A stretch of 64,000 bases of DNA from Chloroflexota bacterium (GCA_028874195.1 JAPPLM010000042.1:62001-126000), one strand, 5' to 3'; positions 26,667 through 38,329 are shown, counted from the stretch's first letter. Numbers and translations: made by a program. The notes: a model not told the origin generated them from the sequence alone.

Positions 26667-27578
26667 ATGCGTGTCATTATCGCCGGTGGCAGCGGGTTGA
26701 TTGGCCGCGCTTTGACTCAGCATCTTTGCGCGCAAGGATACGCGGTTGTCGTCCTGAGCCGGCAGCCGCATACGGTGAGGGATCTGCCCGAGGGCGCCAA
26801 CGTTGCCGGCTGGGACGGCAGCAGCAGCGAGGGATGGGAAGACCTGGTTGATGGTGCCCACGCGGTGGTGAACCTTGCCGGGGAAGGCATCGCCAGCAGG
26901 CGCTGGACCTACGCGCAGAAACGACGCTTGTGCGATAGCCGCATACGGTCGACGCACGGCATCGTGGCCGCCCTGCGTGCTGCGCCGCAAAAGCCTGCCG
27001 TGCTGCTCCAAGCCTCCGCAGTGGGCTATTACGGGGATACTGAGGACGAGGAGGTTGACGAGCAACACGCGCCGGGAAAAGGCTTCCTTGCCGACCTATC
27101 TCAAGAGTGGGAACAGGTTTCGGCGGCGGTTGAGGAAGTCGGGACGCGGCGGGTGGTGCTGCGGTTGGGCGTTTCGCTCAGCGCAGCAGGCGGCATGCTG
27201 CCGCGCGTCGTACTGCCTTTTCGGTTCTTTGCAGGCGGCGCCTTGGGCAGTGGTCAGCAGTGGGTGCCCTGGATACACATTGAAGATACGGTTCGGGCGA
27301 TGGAGTTCATGATTGCCCACGAAGAGCTATCTGGACCTGTAAACGTCTGTGCTCCCAATCCGGTGCAGTTTTCCGACTTTGCCAGTGCCGTGGGAAAGAC
27401 GTTGAGGCGTCCGTCGCTGTTCCGCGTGCCTTCCTGGGGGATTCGTCTTGGCATGGGCGAAATGGGCGATGTTGTGTTGCACGGCCAACGTACTCTGCCG
27501 GCGCGGTTGACTGATGCAGGGTTTGCGTTTCGGTATCCTATTGTTGAGGATGCGCTTAAGGCTGCATTGGGTGAATAG
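26667..27578 (+). CDS. TIGR01777-family NAD-dependent epimerase (YfcH-like)
   Basis: 303 residues from ATG 26667, preceded by an AGAGGAAGAGG site; an in-frame upstream extension lacks a good site. N-terminal Rossmann motif MRVIIAGGSGLIGRAL, the family signature ASAVGYYGDT, and a C-terminal DUF1731-like part (VPSWGIRLGMGEMGDVVLHG). This is an atypical short-chain dehydrogenase family often near cell-division or DNA-repair genes, whose reaction is not established. Divergent from the gyrB-side transcript. Confidence 0.88.
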   Translation: MRVIIAGGSGLIGRALTQHLCAQGYAVVVLSRQPHTVRDLPEGANVAGWDGSSSEGWEDLVDGAHAVVNLAGEGIASRRWTYAQKRRLCDSRIRSTHGIVAALRAAPQKPAVLLQASAVGYYGDTEDEEVDEQHAPGKGFLADLSQEWEQVSAAVEEVGTRRVVLRLGVSLSAAGGMLPRVVLPFRFFAGGALGSGQQWVPWIHIEDTVRAMEFMIAHEELSGPVNVCAPNPVQFSDFASAVGKTLRRPSLFRVPSWGIRLGMGEMGDVVLHGQRTLPARLTDAGFAFRYPIVEDALKAALGE

Positions 27579-27693
27579 GCGGAGAGTCGATAGATCCACC
27601 AACCGGCCTTTTGCGCCGCTTTGTCTGTCCCGCTAGTGTATTTAGTGAGAATTCAAGGCTACGTTTCAAGAAGAACAGAATAAGGTGGTTGTT

Positions 27694-28800
27694 ATGAGTG
27701 CGAATTCTGCGGATTCTCGATTTATCTACGTCGGCACCTTTACCGGGGTCGACTTCCACGGCGGCGGAGCAGAGGGCATCTACGTGTGTCGCATGGATAT
27801 GACTTCCGGCGCAGTTGAATTGGTACATACCGTACCGGATGTTCCCAATCCATCGTATCTCGCGCTTCATCCAAAGCTGCCGATTCTCTACGCGGTAAAC
27901 GCCGTACCGGAGATCGACGGCCATGACGGCGGCGCAGCGAGCGCATTTGCGGTAGATCCCGCCACTGGCGGCCTGACATTTCTCAACCGGCAGTCGTCGT
28001 GCGGGTCCGGCCCATGCCACGTCAGCGTCGAGCAGTCTTGCAGGTATGTCATTACGGCAAACTACTCCAGCGGCAGCGTGGCGATCTTGCCTATTGAGGA
28101 GGACGGGAGCTTGGGGCCGGCGACGGACTGGGTGCAGCATGTCGGTTCCAGTGTGAATCCCGATCGCCAAGAAGGCCCTCACGGGCATTCATTCACGCCC
28201 GACTTGGCAAACAACTATGCTTTGGCGTGCGATCTCGGACTTGACCAAGTGCTCGTCTACCGCCTTGATCTCGAAAACGGCAAGCTGCCGCCGGCGGACC
28301 CGCCGTTCGCTACGGTCGCACCGGGCGCGGGTCCCCGCCATCTCGCCTTTCACCCCAGCGGCCGCTTCGTCTATGTGATCAACGAAATCGGCAATACGAT
28401 GACCGCCTTTGCCTACGATCAGGAGCGGGGCGCTTTGAGCGAGATTCAGACAATTCCGACGCTGCCGCCGGACTTCACCGATACCAGCCACACCGCAGAC
28501 GTGCACGTGCATCCGAATGGGCGATTTGTCTTCGGTTCTAATCGCGGACATGACAGTATCGTCATCTACGCGGTGAACGAGGCGGACGGCACCCTCAGTC
28601 TCGTCGGGTACCAGTCCACGCTCGGCGAGGTGCCGCGCAACTTCGTGATCGATCCTACGAGCACATTCTTGTTGGCGGCAAATCAGGACACCGATACCAT
28701 TGTCACATTCCGCATAGATGCCGAAACAGGAATGCTAACGCCCACGGGGCATGTTGCCAGTGTGCCCACGCCCGTGTGTTTGAAGTTTGCGACGCTCTAG
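27694..28800 (+). CDS. Beta-propeller lactonase (6-phosphogluconolactonase-like)
   Basis: The ATG at 27694 follows AAGGTGG by 5 nt and is preferred to the in-frame GTG at 27685; this gives 368 residues. The sequence shows repeating propeller blades: SYLALHPKLPILYAVN, PRHLAFHPSGRFVYVINE, and DVHVHPNGRFVFGSNRG, plus HGHSFTPD at the presumed active centre. Members hydrolyse 6-phosphogluconolactone or other sugar lactones (cycloisomerase 2 family). Cytoplasmic; no signal peptide. No pentose-phosphate genes are adjacent, so the substrate is unproven. Confidence 0.85.
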   Translation: MSANSADSRFIYVGTFTGVDFHGGGAEGIYVCRMDMTSGAVELVHTVPDVPNPSYLALHPKLPILYAVNAVPEIDGHDGGAASAFAVDPATGGLTFLNRQSSCGSGPCHVSVEQSCRYVITANYSSGSVAILPIEEDGSLGPATDWVQHVGSSVNPDRQEGPHGHSFTPDLANNYALACDLGLDQVLVYRLDLENGKLPPADPPFATVAPGAGPRHLAFHPSGRFVYVINEIGNTMTAFAYDQERGALSEIQTIPTLPPDFTDTSHTADVHVHPNGRFVFGSNRGHDSIVIYAVNEADGTLSLVGYQSTLGEVPRNFVIDPTSTFLLAANQDTDTIVTFRIDAETGMLTPTGHVASVPTPVCLKFATL

Positions 28801-28872
28801 AGTGTGGGCTGGCCTGTCAACACTGGAACGTGAGAATCCTTGCATAGTGCCGTGTCTCTTCTAGGGCGAGGA

Positions 28873-28896
28873 GCGGGGGACAAGCCCCCGCGCTAC
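28873..28896. repeat. GCGGGGGACAAGCCCCCGC repeat, inverted copy
   Basis: Exact 24-bp reverse complement of the copy at 4872-4896, including the CGCTAC flank. Confidence 0.75.
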
Positions 28897-29017
28897 TAAC
28901 AGGATTCAGGTCACTCCGTCATTTGTATGTTGTAAAGGGTGTGCAAATGAGGGCGTGTGAGAGGGATACGCGAGAGGCGCGTCGTGTCCGTCATTGCCAT
29001 GAAAGTAGCACGAGGGA

Positions 29018-29100
29018 CTCCGTCATTCCCGCGAAAGCGGGAATCCATCTTCACCACGCACACCCTGGATTCCGGCGAAGGCCGGAATGACGTCAGGGAG
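29018..29100. repeat. GTCATTCC-ended inverted repeat element
   Basis: Left part CCGTCATTCCCGCGAAAGCGGG and right part CCGGCGAAGGCCGGAATGACG form two small hairpins and pair with each other at the ends (GTCATTCC/GGAATGAC). GAATCCATCTTC lies between them and recurs in the element at 39784-39967. Confidence 0.7.
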
Positions 29101-29293
29101 TTAGCCGCCTTTTCAATTGCTTGTGTGGTCCCCACAAGGTCATCGTAATTCCCGTCAATGCGCACCCCCATACGGGGTCGCGGAATCCATCTGGCTTTTT
29201 TTATGCGGAACAAGGCATCCGCTCGAACAAGAAAACGGCGACTTGTCAGAAGCAGGGAAAATCTTCCAGATCATTCAGAGCGACAGAGTAAAC

Positions 29294-30133
29294 CTACGGC
29301 CCCATGGTCTCGGACTGCCGGATACTGTGCTCCGGCCGGGAGATAATCTCCTGGTGCAATTCGCTCAACGCAAATACCGGGCCGTCGCGGCACACCCGCT
29401 GGTAGCCGCGTGGCGTTGTAACGACGCAGCCGAGACAGACCCCCATCGCGCAGCCCATCTGGTTTTCCAGCGACACCTGGATGGGCTTCGTGCTGTTCCA
29501 TCCCCAGCGTCGCGCCTGATACGCGGCGTCAATTGACGTCAGCATCGGCCAGGGACCGCAAATGTAGACGGCGTCGCTCCAGAGGTAATAGTCCGCAATG
29601 AGGTCGGTCACCGGCCCGTGATAGCCCGCGGAACCGTCATCGGTTGCCAGCACGTACTCTACTTCCGGCGGTACAAGTTCAGCGGGGAGGTGACGTTCGG
29701 CTGTGCGAGCGCCTGCCAGCAGCGTCACTGCATAATCCTGCGGAATCATTGTCTCCGCCAAGAAGACTAACGGCGCGGTGCCAATACCGCCACCAACCAT
29801 CAGCAGATTGCCCGGATTGGGCGAAGTGGAGAAGGTTTTCCCCAGCGGGCCAAGCTGCAAGATTTCCTCCCCAGGCCGTCGGTTCTTGAGAATCTCAGTG
29901 CCATGCCCGACTACCTGATAAAGTATGTCGAGCGTCCCCGCTTCGCGGTCAACTGTGAGCATGCTGAAGGGACGCAGCAGCAGTGGATCGATGCCGTCGC
30001 CGCACCGCACATGGACGAATTGCGCAGGCCGGCACTGCCTAGCAATCTCCGGCGAATGCAAGCGAATGACAAGCAGCCCATCAGCGACGGGTTCGTTCGA
30101 AACGACCTTGGCCAACTCTTGGACCACGCTCAT
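29294..30133 (-). CDS. pyrK: Dihydroorotate dehydrogenase electron-transfer subunit
   Basis: 279 residues, last gene of the pyr operon. A ferredoxin-reductase-like FAD domain (LLLRPFSMLTVD, the FAD-binding R-x-Y/F-S motif) and an NAD domain (LLMVGGGIGTAPLVFLAE) precede the C-terminal 2Fe-2S site CAMGVCLGCVV...VCRDGPVF with four Cys. PyrK shuttles electrons from class 1B PyrD to NAD. PyrD is not in the window, so the partner gene is elsewhere or beyond a rearranged end. 60 bp separate it from carB. Confidence 0.9.
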   Translation of the reverse strand: MSVVQELAKVVSNEPVADGLLVIRLHSPEIARQCRPAQFVHVRCGDGIDPLLLRPFSMLTVDREAGTLDILYQVVGHGTEILKNRRPGEEILQLGPLGKTFSTSPNPGNLLMVGGGIGTAPLVFLAETMIPQDYAVTLLAGARTAERHLPAELVPPEVEYVLATDDGSAGYHGPVTDLIADYYLWSDAVYICGPWPMLTSIDAAYQARRWGWNSTKPIQVSLENQMGCAMGVCLGCVVTTPRGYQRVCRDGPVFALSELHQEIISRPEHSIRQSETMGP

Positions 30134-30193
30134 GGCTCACATTTGCCATTCTTCTAAAACCAAGAACGCAAGGATCACGACTGCCAAGCGGTC

Positions 30194-33100
30194 TTAGCGG
30201 TCATCCCGATACGCGCACAGTGGCTGCACCAGGTACGCATCCTGCTGCAGCGAAAGGGCGGTTGCCAGGGCGCGTGAGGTATCCAGCGACGTGAGGCAGG
30301 GAATCTGCAGTTCAACTGCTGCGCGGCGGATGAAAAAGCCGTCTTGCAAGACCGCTCGGCCGCCCGTAAGCGAGTTGATGACGGCTTGCACCTCCCCATC
30401 CCGGATCACTGAGACCACGTTTGGCGTGCCTTGCAAGCGCTTGCTAATCATGCGCACGGGTATGCCCATGGAGTCAAGCATGCTAGCTGTGCCCTCAGTC
30501 GCCATAAAATTGTACCCGGCGGCGGCGAGCTGGCGGACGATGGGGCGAATGGCGTCTTTGTCCGCATCCGCGATGGAAAGTAGAAAGGTGCCGCCGGCAG
30601 GGACATTGAGCCCGGAAGCCACCATTGCCTTGTACAACGCCGCCTCAAACGTGACGTCAACCCCCATGACCTCGCCGGTGGATTTCATCTCCGGCCCCAC
30701 TGACGTCTCCACGCCGCGGAGCTTTGCCATGCTGAACACCGGTGCCTTTACTGCTACCAACGGCTGCTTGGGCCACAGACCACCCTTATAGCCCATTTCG
30801 ACTAGTGTCTTGCCAAGCATCGTCAGCGTCGCCAGACGCACCATCGGCACGTCGGTGACCTTGCTCAGGAAGGGCACGGTGCGGCTTGAACGCGGATTCA
30901 CTTCGAGCACAAACACCTCGTCCTGGAATATCACGTATTGGATATTCACCAGTCCCAGCACACCCAGTTCCAGGCAGATGCGCGTCGTGTAGTCCACGAT
31001 GGTCTGCTCGGTGTGCGCGTGCAGGTCGCGGGGCGGATACACCGCAAAGCTATCCCCGGAGTGCACCCCGGCGCGTTCGATATGCTCCATAATCCCGGGA
31101 ATGAGCACATCCTTGCCGTCGCAGATGGCGTCTACTTCAACCTCCTTGCCTTGGAGATACTTGTCTACCAAGACTGGGTGGCGCGTCGAAAGCTGTACGG
31201 CGGTTGCCACGTAGCTCTTGAGGTCTTCCGGCGTATTCACAATCTCCATGGCGCGGCCACCGAGCACGTATGATGGCCGCACCAGCACCGGGTAGCCGAT
31301 GTTCGAGGCAATGGAGAGGGCATCTTCGACGTTGGTGACGGCAGCGCCGGGCGGTTGGGGTATGCCGAGCCGGTCCAGGAACGCCTCGAACTTGCGGCGG
31401 TCTTCAGCCAGATCGATGGCTGAGACGCCGCTGCCGGCAAGCGCGACATTCTCCAACGTCAGCGGTTCGGCGAGATTGATTGCCGTCTGGCCGCCGAATT
31501 GCACGATGGTTGGGGGCACGCCTTCGTTGTCGAGGACGTTGAGGACGCTTTCGGTGTCGAGCGGCTCAAAGTAGAGGCGATCCGAAGTGTCAAAGTCCGT
31601 GGAGACCGTCTCCGGATTACTATTCACCATAATGCTCTGCACGCCGGCGCTGGCAAGCGCCCACGCCGCGTGCACTGAGCAGTAGTCAAACTCAATGCCT
31701 TGGCCGATGCGAATTGGACCGGATCCAACTACGGCGGCTCTCTCTGCCGTTAAGGTAGGCGCGTCATTTTCAAGCTCGTAGGTGCTGTAGAAGTACGGCG
31801 TCTGCGCTTCGAACTCGGCGGCGCACGTGTCTACCATCTTGTAGACCGGCACGATGCCCCATTGCTTCCGCATCTCGCGCACGCGGGCAGGGAGAACGTC
31901 GGCCAAGGTGCCGATCTGGGAATCCGCAAAGCCTAGGCGTTTCGCTTCCCACAGCAAGCCAGGTGTAAGTGAATCGGTCAGAAGGCGTTGCTCCATGTCG
32001 CGAATGCCGGCGAACTTTTGCAGGAAGAAGGTGTCAATGTGGGAGCGGCGCGCCAGCTCTTCCACGGTAGTCCCCCGCCTCAGCGCGCTCATAATTGCCC
32101 AAAGGCGCAGGTCGCTGGCCTCGGTGATGTGTTGCCAGACAGCTTCCGGGTCTCTTTGCCACTGTTCGTCTTCCCACATGAGACTGCGGTCGCCGATTTC
32201 AAGTCCCCGCACCGCTTTTTGTAGGGCTGCTTCCAGCGTGCGGTCAATTGCCATGACCTCGCCGGTGGACTTCATCTGCGTACCGAGCACACGGTCTCCC
32301 GATGGAAACTTGTCGAAAGGCCAACGGGGAATCTTGACGACAACGTAGTCAAGGGCCGGTTCGAATGCGGCGGTAGTTTTCTCCGTGATTGGATTAGGCA
32401 GCTTATCGAGAGTACGGCCAATGGCAATCTTTGCCGCCATGCGCGCGATTGGGTAGCCGGTAGCCTTGGAGGCGAGCGCCGATGAGCGACTGACGCGAGG
32501 ATTCACCTCGATGACGCGATAGGCAAACGAGTGCGGGTCCAGCGCCAACTGCACGTTGCAGCCGCCCTCGATGCCCAGCGAGCGAATGATGTTCAGAGAC
32601 GCGGTGCGCAGCATTTGGTACTCGCGGTCGCTCAACGTCTGGCTGGGAGCAATAACGATGGAATCACCGGTATGCACGCCCATAGGGTCGATGTTCTCCA
32701 TGTTGCAGACGGTGATGCAGTTGTCGGCGCTATCGCGCATGACTTCGTATTCGATCTCTTTCCAGCCCAGCAAGTACTCTTCCACCAGCACCTGGGTGAT
32801 GGGGCTGGCGGAGAGGCCGCCGGATACCACGGTGCGCAGTTCGTCCGGCGTGTGCGCGATGCCGCCGCCGGTGCCGCCGAGCGTGTAGGCCGGCCGGATA
32901 ACGGCCGGCAGACCGATTTCAGCTACAAATGCTTCCGCTTCTTGCACTGAGTTTACGGTTTTGCTGGCGGGGATGGGTTCGCCAATCTCGGTCATGGTCT
33001 GCCGGAAGAGTTCCCGGTCTTCCGCTTTCTGGATGGCTGACAGCGGGGTGCCCAAGAGCCGCACATTGTACTTTGCAAGCACGCCCGCGTCGGCGAGGGC

Positions 33101-33394
33101 AACGGCCAGATTGAGGCCGGTTTGCCCGCCGAGGGTAGGAATGAGCCCGTCGGGCTGCTCGCGCGCAATGATGCGCTCGATGACCGGCACCGTGAGCGGC
33201 TCGATGTACACGACGTCGGCTATATCCTCATCGGTCATGATAGTGGCGGGATTGGAGTTGACGAGGACTGAGGTTACGCCTTCCTCGCGCATGGCTTTGC
33301 ATGCCTGCGTGCCGGCGTAGTCGAATTCGGCAGCTTGGCCGATAATGATCGGCCCCGAACCGACGATGAGCACTTTGGACGGTCTATCTGTCAT
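30194..33394 (-). CDS. carB: Carbamoyl phosphate synthase large subunit
   Basis: 1066 residues, the usual length. Starts with [22 protein letters not shown]. The two homologous ATP-grasp halves are clear: [14 protein letters not shown] in the first and [16 protein letters not shown] in the second, followed by the allosteric domain ([24 protein letters not shown]). It makes carbamoyl phosphate from bicarbonate, ammonia (from CarA) and two ATP for pyrimidine and arginine synthesis. The start overlaps the carA stop by 4 nt. Confidence 0.97.
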   Translation of the reverse strand: MTDRPSKVLIVGSGPIIIGQAAEFDYAGTQACKAMREEGVTSVLVNSNPATIMTDEDIADVVYIEPLTVPVIERIIAREQPDGLIPTLGGQTGLNLAVALADAGVLAKYNVRLLGTPLSAIQKAEDRELFRQTMTEIGEPIPASKTVNSVQEAEAFVAEIGLPAVIRPAYTLGGTGGGIAHTPDELRTVVSGGLSASPITQVLVEEYLLGWKEIEYEVMRDSADNCITVCNMENIDPMGVHTGDSIVIAPSQTLSDREYQMLRTASLNIIRSLGIEGGCNVQLALDPHSFAYRVIEVNPRVSRSSALASKATGYPIARMAAKIAIGRTLDKLPNPITEKTTAAFEPALDYVVVKIPRWPFDKFPSGDRVLGTQMKSTGEVMAIDRTLEAALQKAVRGLEIGDRSLMWEDEQWQRDPEAVWQHITEASDLRLWAIMSALRRGTTVEELARRSHIDTFFLQKFAGIRDMEQRLLTDSLTPGLLWEAKRLGFADSQIGTLADVLPARVREMRKQWGIVPVYKMVDTCAAEFEAQTPYFYSTYELENDAPTLTAERAAVVGSGPIRIGQGIEFDYCSVHAAWALASAGVQSIMVNSNPETVSTDFDTSDRLYFEPLDTESVLNVLDNEGVPPTIVQFGGQTAINLAEPLTLENVALAGSGVSAIDLAEDRRKFEAFLDRLGIPQPPGAAVTNVEDALSIASNIGYPVLVRPSYVLGGRAMEIVNTPEDLKSYVATAVQLSTRHPVLVDKYLQGKEVEVDAICDGKDVLIPGIMEHIERAGVHSGDSFAVYPPRDLHAHTEQTIVDYTTRICLELGVLGLVNIQYVIFQDEVFVLEVNPRSSRTVPFLSKVTDVPMVRLATLTMLGKTLVEMGYKGGLWPKQPLVAVKAPVFSMAKLRGVETSVGPEMKSTGEVMGVDVTFEAALYKAMVASGLNVPAGGTFLLSIADADKDAIRPIVRQLAAAGYNFMATEGTASMLDSMGIPVRMISKRLQGTPNVVSVIRDGEVQAVINSLTGGRAVLQDGFFIRRAAVELQIPCLTSLDTSRALATALSLQQDAYLVQPLCAYRDDR

Positions 33395-34596
33395 GAAATG
33401 AGCTCTGTGAATTCGTCGAAGATGTACTGGTTGTCTTGGGGGCCGGGGCAGGCCTCGGGGTGGTACTGCACGCTCAATACCGGCAGATCGTGGTGGCGGA
33501 GGCCTTCCACAGAACCATCGTTCAGGCTGATGTGGCTCACACGGAAGCCGGAGTTCTCAGGGATGCTGCCGGCGTCAACCTGAAAGCCGTGGTTCTGCGT
33601 CGTGATGTGCACTTTGCCGCTCTCGATGTCTTGCACGGGGTGATTGGCGCCCCGGTGACCGAACTTGAGGCGACTGGTTCGCGCGCCCGCCGCGAGAGCG
33701 ATGATTTGGTGCCCCAAGCAGATGCCCAACAGCGGATAGCGCTGCATGAGCTTCGCCGTGGTTGCGACCGTAGCGGCGACCGCACCGACTTCCGGGTCTC
33801 CGGGTCCGTTGCACACTACCACCCCGTCAGGGTCGATTTCACGGATTTCCTCGTACCGTGTGCCGTACGGCACCCACACCACCTCGGCGCCGCGACTCGT
33901 AAGCGAATGCGCGATATTGTGCTTGCCGCCGGTGTCGATGAGGACGACACGTTTCTGTGCGGCGGTTCGCGCAGGCATTGACCAAGGCTCCCAAGGCGCG
34001 TGAGGCGTGTGTTTCCCCGTGTTTACTGAGACTTCACCGACCACGTCGTGGTCGGACAGTGGCGTTACGTGTTGCGCGCGGGCTATGCAATCGTTTACAT
34101 ACGCGTCAATTCCCGGCGTGCGGCCGCTCGACCACAAGAACGGATCGTATGCTTCATCCGGCAGAACGTCCGGCGGCGCCACCGTAAGCACGGCGCGTTT
34201 GAAGCCGTGGGTACGGAGGTGCTGGGTAATGGCGCGCGTATCCAGTCCGTAGATGCCGGGGATGTTATTGGTTGCCAGAAACTCGTCGAGCGCGTGTGTG
34301 GCCCGCCAGTTACTCGGGTGCGGACAGAGTTCACGTACGACGAGACCGGACAGCCAGGGATGCACCGACTCCATGTCCACCGGCGTGATGCCGTAGTTGT
34401 TGATAAGCGGGTACGTTAGGGTTACGATCTGCCCACGGTAGGACGGATCGGTGCAGATTTCCTGATAGCCGGTCATGCTCGTGTTGAAGCACAACTCGCC
34501 GGCGGCGTCTTTGGCTGACCCAAAGGCCCGGCCAAAGAAGACCTTGCCGTCTTCCAGGGCGAGAAGGGCATGGGGATGGATTGGTACGTCCGTCAC
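33391..34596 (-). CDS. carA: Carbamoyl phosphate synthase small subunit
   Basis: 401 residues. The N-terminal small-subunit domain has [21 protein letters not shown]; the C-terminal class I glutamine amidotransferase domain has GPGDPE and the nucleophile elbow [16 protein letters not shown], with the HPE triad end in [10 protein letters not shown]. It hydrolyses glutamine and passes ammonia to CarB. The 4-nt overlaps with pyrC and carB show translational coupling. Confidence 0.96.
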   Translation of the reverse strand: MTDVPIHPHALLALEDGKVFFGRAFGSAKDAAGELCFNTSMTGYQEICTDPSYRGQIVTLTYPLINNYGITPVDMESVHPWLSGLVVRELCPHPSNWRATHALDEFLATNNIPGIYGLDTRAITQHLRTHGFKRAVLTVAPPDVLPDEAYDPFLWSSGRTPGIDAYVNDCIARAQHVTPLSDHDVVGEVSVNTGKHTPHAPWEPWSMPARTAAQKRVVLIDTGGKHNIAHSLTSRGAEVVWVPYGTRYEEIREIDPDGVVVCNGPGDPEVGAVAATVATTAKLMQRYPLLGICLGHQIIALAAGARTSRLKFGHRGANHPVQDIESGKVHITTQNHGFQVDAGSIPENSGFRVSHISLNDGSVEGLRHHDLPVLSVQYHPEACPGPQDNQYIFDEFTELIS

Positions 34597-35936
34597 GTCT
34601 GTGTAGCACCTCTCTGTTCATAGCCGTCAGCGACTTGGACCGGTCGACCTGCAACGAACGTCAATGCCACCCTTGCGGGGAGAGTCGTCCCGGCGATGGG
34701 CGTGTTCTTGCCTTTCGACGCAAACGCAAGCGGATCTACTATCCACGAACTAGTGAGATCAAGAAGGACAACATCTGCCGGTGCTCCCGGGGCTAGTGTG
34801 CCTGTTGGCAAGTCGAATACGCGCGAGGGTTCCACTGTCAGCTTGCTGATGAGCGTTTGCAGCGTAATCCTGCCGTCTTGCACTAACTGATATGCCTGCG
34901 AGAATGCCGTCTCAAGGCACGAGATGCCTGATTCCGCTTCGCTAAACTCACAGAGCTTATCGGTTGTGCTGTGCGGCGCGTGGTCGGTGGCTATCGCGTC
35001 AATTGTGCCGTCATTGAGCCCCTCGATGAGGGCTTCAACGTCAGTCTCGGTACGGAGAGGCGGCTTGACTTTGGCTTGCGTGTCATAGGCAAGCGCGGAC
35101 CCATCTTCCACGGGCAAGCTTTCGGCGACAATTGCGTCGGTGAGCGTGAGGTGGTGGGGCGTAACCTCAGCGGTGATGCGAACGCCTTGCTGTTTTGCCG
35201 CACGGATGATTTGCACGCTGCCTTGCGTGGAGACGTGGGCGATATGCACGTGCCCACCCGTGCGCCGCGCCAAGAGAGCATCCCGCGCCACCATCGTTTC
35301 CTCGGCTTCCGCCGGCATCCCCGGTAAACCGAGCCGCAGCGAGGTGAGTCCTTCGTTCATGACGCCACCGTGCGCGAGCGAGGGCTCTTCGCAATGGTTC
35401 ACGATTGGTTTGCCCACAAGGAGACTGTATTCAAGGGCGTGGCGCATCATGCGAGCGTCGGCTATCGGCAGACCATCGTCGGAGAACGCAACGACGCCCG
35501 CATCCGACAGGGCTGCCATCTCCACGAGCTGTGTGCCGCCAAAGCCTTGGGTGACGGCGGCCAGTGGAGATACTCTTGCGGCTCCGGCATTCTTGGCGCG
35601 CTCTAGAATGAAGGCCACCGTTGCCGGAGTGTCCACAACCGGATCAGTATTCGCCATGCTGCACACCGTCGTGAAGCCGCCCTGCACGGCCGCGCGCGTG
35701 CCGGTAGCGATAGTCTCCTTGTATTCGAAGCCCGGCTCGCGCAGATGGCAGTGCAGGTCCACAAAGCCAGGAGTCAACAGGAGGCCGCTTGCGTCGACAA
35801 CGGGAAGCCCATCGGAATCGATTGAAGCCCCGACACGCGCAATCTTGCCATCCGCAACTAGTACATCCCGAACCGCGTCGAGGTCGTTTGCGGGATCGAG
35901 CACCCGCGCTCCCTGTATCAACCAGTTCTCGCTCAT
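34593..35936 (-). CDS. pyrC: Dihydroorotase
   Basis: 447 residues, type I (bacterial PyrC/AllB-like) amidohydrolase. The metal motif DLHCHLREPG is followed by HCEEPSLAHGG, VHIAHVSTQGS and ATDHAPHS, which together supply the zinc and catalytic ligands. It closes carbamoyl aspartate to dihydroorotate. Third gene of the operon, with 4-nt overlaps at both ends. Confidence 0.95.
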   Translation of the reverse strand: MSENWLIQGARVLDPANDLDAVRDVLVADGKIARVGASIDSDGLPVVDASGLLLTPGFVDLHCHLREPGFEYKETIATGTRAAVQGGFTTVCSMANTDPVVDTPATVAFILERAKNAGAARVSPLAAVTQGFGGTQLVEMAALSDAGVVAFSDDGLPIADARMMRHALEYSLLVGKPIVNHCEEPSLAHGGVMNEGLTSLRLGLPGMPAEAEETMVARDALLARRTGGHVHIAHVSTQGSVQIIRAAKQQGVRITAEVTPHHLTLTDAIVAESLPVEDGSALAYDTQAKVKPPLRTETDVEALIEGLNDGTIDAIATDHAPHSTTDKLCEFSEAESGISCLETAFSQAYQLVQDGRITLQTLISKLTVEPSRVFDLPTGTLAPGAPADVVLLDLTSSWIVDPLAFASKGKNTPIAGTTLPARVALTFVAGRPVQVADGYEQRGATQT

Positions 35937-36880
35937 GCAATTCGCTCCGATGTACCTGCGAGGAGATAGAAGATGGCCATGCGCACTGCGACGCCGTTCG
36001 TGACCTGATCCTCGATGACGGCCTGTTCACTGTAGGCGAGCTCGGGTGTTATCTCCACGCCCTGGTTCATCGGTCCGGGGTGCATGATGAGCGCGTTGGG
36101 ACGCGCGCGCCGCATGCGCTCTTTCGTCAGACCGAAACGGGCGGCATATTCTCGCATTGATGGCAGGAGCCCGCTCGCCATGCGCTCACGCTGCAAGCGC
36201 AGCATCATCACCAGGTCGGCATCGCAAATCGCCTCATCGAGATCGTACGAAATCGTTACACTAGGCAAGCTTTCCACCATACCCAACACATCCGGTGTCA
36301 GAAGAGTCGGCGGCCCGCAGAGCACGATATCGGCGCCCATCTTGCCAAAGCCCCAAAGATTGGAGCGTGCCACACGGCTATGCACGATGTCACCGACGAT
36401 GACGAGCTTCAACCCTTCAATCGTGCCCAGTCGTTCCTGAACGGTAAAGAGATCGAGCAGCGCTTGGCTGGGGTGGGCATGCCAGCCATCGCCGGCATTG
36501 ATGACGGACGCGTGCAGCCAGGACGCGGCCAGGTACGGTGCACCTGCTTCCCAGTGACGCATCACTATCATGTCGGCGCCTAAAGCCTGCAACGTGCGCA
36601 TCGTGTCAATGAGCGACTCGCCCTTTTCGACGCTGCTCTGGCTGGCGGAGACATTGACCAAGTCTGCGGAGAGATTCTTCGCTGCCAACTCAAAGGAGGA
36701 GCGGGTGCGCGTGCTGGCCTCATAGAACATGTTGACAATCGTCTTCCCCCGCAAAGTTGGCACCCGCCGGATGGGTCGGGAGAGGATCTCCGTCATAGCG
36801 GCGGTGGTCTCCAGCAGGAGCGTGATCTCCTCAGATGAAAAGTCATCCAGGTCGAGGAGGTCTTTGCGCGCGAGCGGCAT
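35933..36880 (-). CDS. pyrB: Aspartate carbamoyltransferase catalytic chain
   Basis: 315 residues. Carbamoyl-phosphate motif FYEASTRTRSSFE and the phosphate-binding MRHWEAGAPYLA segment, then aspartate-domain features DIVHSRVARSN and HPGPMNQGVEI. It joins carbamoyl phosphate and aspartate. No pyrI regulatory gene is present, as expected for an operon under PyrR control. It abuts pyrR. Confidence 0.96.
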   Translation of the reverse strand: MPLARKDLLDLDDFSSEEITLLLETTAAMTEILSRPIRRVPTLRGKTIVNMFYEASTRTRSSFELAAKNLSADLVNVSASQSSVEKGESLIDTMRTLQALGADMIVMRHWEAGAPYLAASWLHASVINAGDGWHAHPSQALLDLFTVQERLGTIEGLKLVIVGDIVHSRVARSNLWGFGKMGADIVLCGPPTLLTPDVLGMVESLPSVTISYDLDEAICDADLVMMLRLQRERMASGLLPSMREYAARFGLTKERMRRARPNALIMHPGPMNQGVEITPELAYSEQAVIEDQVTNGVAVRMAIFYLLAGTSERIA

Positions 36881-37580
<700 letters not shown>

Positions 37581-37599
37581 AGAAGACTTTCCAGTCCTT

Positions 37600-37628
37600 A
37601 GGATAGCAGACAATGGATGTCCCTGCAA
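37600..37628 (-). promoter_or_regulatory. Promoter of the pyr operon
   Basis: Minus strand: TTGCAG (37623-37628), 17-bp spacer, TATCCT (37600-37605). Transcription would start near 37593, giving a leader of about 158 nt that contains the PyrR site and terminator in the right order. Confidence 0.65.
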
Positions 37629-37809
37629 TGGATGAAAGCTAAAATAGAACGAACGCTTGCTAAACCGAGAGAATGCTATTTCAGGAAGTTGTAATGTTCA
37701 TCTGCCGTTGGTAGAATACCGCTGGGAAGTGCGGCAGGCGCTTTCCCCAGGCGGCAGTATGGTTGCCGACATGGCAGTACGTTAGTATGACGCTGCATGA
37801 TGTTTGCTA

Positions 37810-37815
37810 TATAAT
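37810..37815 (+). promoter_or_regulatory. Consensus -10 box upstream of coaD
   Basis: Perfect TATAAT 35 bp before the coaD GTG start. A poor -35 (TATGAC at 37786-37791, spacing 18) is the best candidate. The ribosome-binding site GGAGG lies at 37840-37844. Confidence 0.5.
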
Positions 37816-37849
37816 GTGGTTCGACTAGCACGGGAAGGCGGAGGAAAAC

Positions 37850-38329
37850 GTGCGCACGGCGCTCTATCCTGGGAGCTTCGATCCGGTTACAAACGGACAC
37901 ATGGATATTATCGCCAGGGCGTCCCGACTATTCGATACACTGTTCGTGGGAGTGTACGCTAATCCCAAGAAGGACGTGCTCTTCTCATTGGAAGACCGTG
38001 TGAGAATGCTTACGAGCGCAGTAAAGCAGTGGCCAAACGTTCAGGTCAGAAGCTTTGCAAATCTCACTGTAGAGTGCGCGCATGAACTTGGAGCCCAGGC
38101 GTTGGTACGCGGCTTGCGGGCGGTAACGGACTTCGAGTATGAGTTTCAACTTGCCGCAATGTATCAACAACTGCGGCCTGATCTTGAAGTGGTTTGCCTC
38201 ATGACGTCGGTTAAGTACTCGTTCTTGAGTGCGAGCCTCGTCAAGGAGGTAGCAAAGCTGGGAGGCAACGTCGACGCATTCGTGCCGGAGGTTGTTGCGG
38301 CACGCTTGCGCGAAGTACAAACTGCATGA
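37850..38329 (+). CDS. coaD: Phosphopantetheine adenylyltransferase
   Basis: 159 residues from GTG 37850, preceded by GGAGG. N-terminal ALYPGSFDPVTNGH contains the T-x-GH nucleotide-binding motif; VRGLRAVTDFEYEFQLA and the C-terminal SVKYSFLSASLVKEVA (the ISSSxVR-like region) are family hallmarks. It adenylates 4'-phosphopantetheine to dephospho-CoA. First gene of a plus-strand run that continues to rpmF. rsmD, its frequent partner, is 12 kb away. Confidence 0.96.
   Translation: MRTALYPGSFDPVTNGHMDIIARASRLFDTLFVGVYANPKKDVLFSLEDRVRMLTSAVKQWPNVQVRSFANLTVECAHELGAQALVRGLRAVTDFEYEFQLAAMYQQLRPDLEVVCLMTSVKYSFLSASLVKEVAKLGGNVDAFVPEVVAARLREVQTA

Larger units (their letters stand above)
28801..29293. 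other. Repeat-rich spacer between convergent genes
   Basis: 493 bp with no credible gene. It contains a GCGGGGGACAAGCCCCCGC hairpin (28873-28896), a 29018-29100 inverted element with GTCATTCC termini, and a third related fragment near 29145-29192 ending in GGAATCCATC, followed by a T7 run at 29196-29202 that may help end transcripts. Confidence 0.6.
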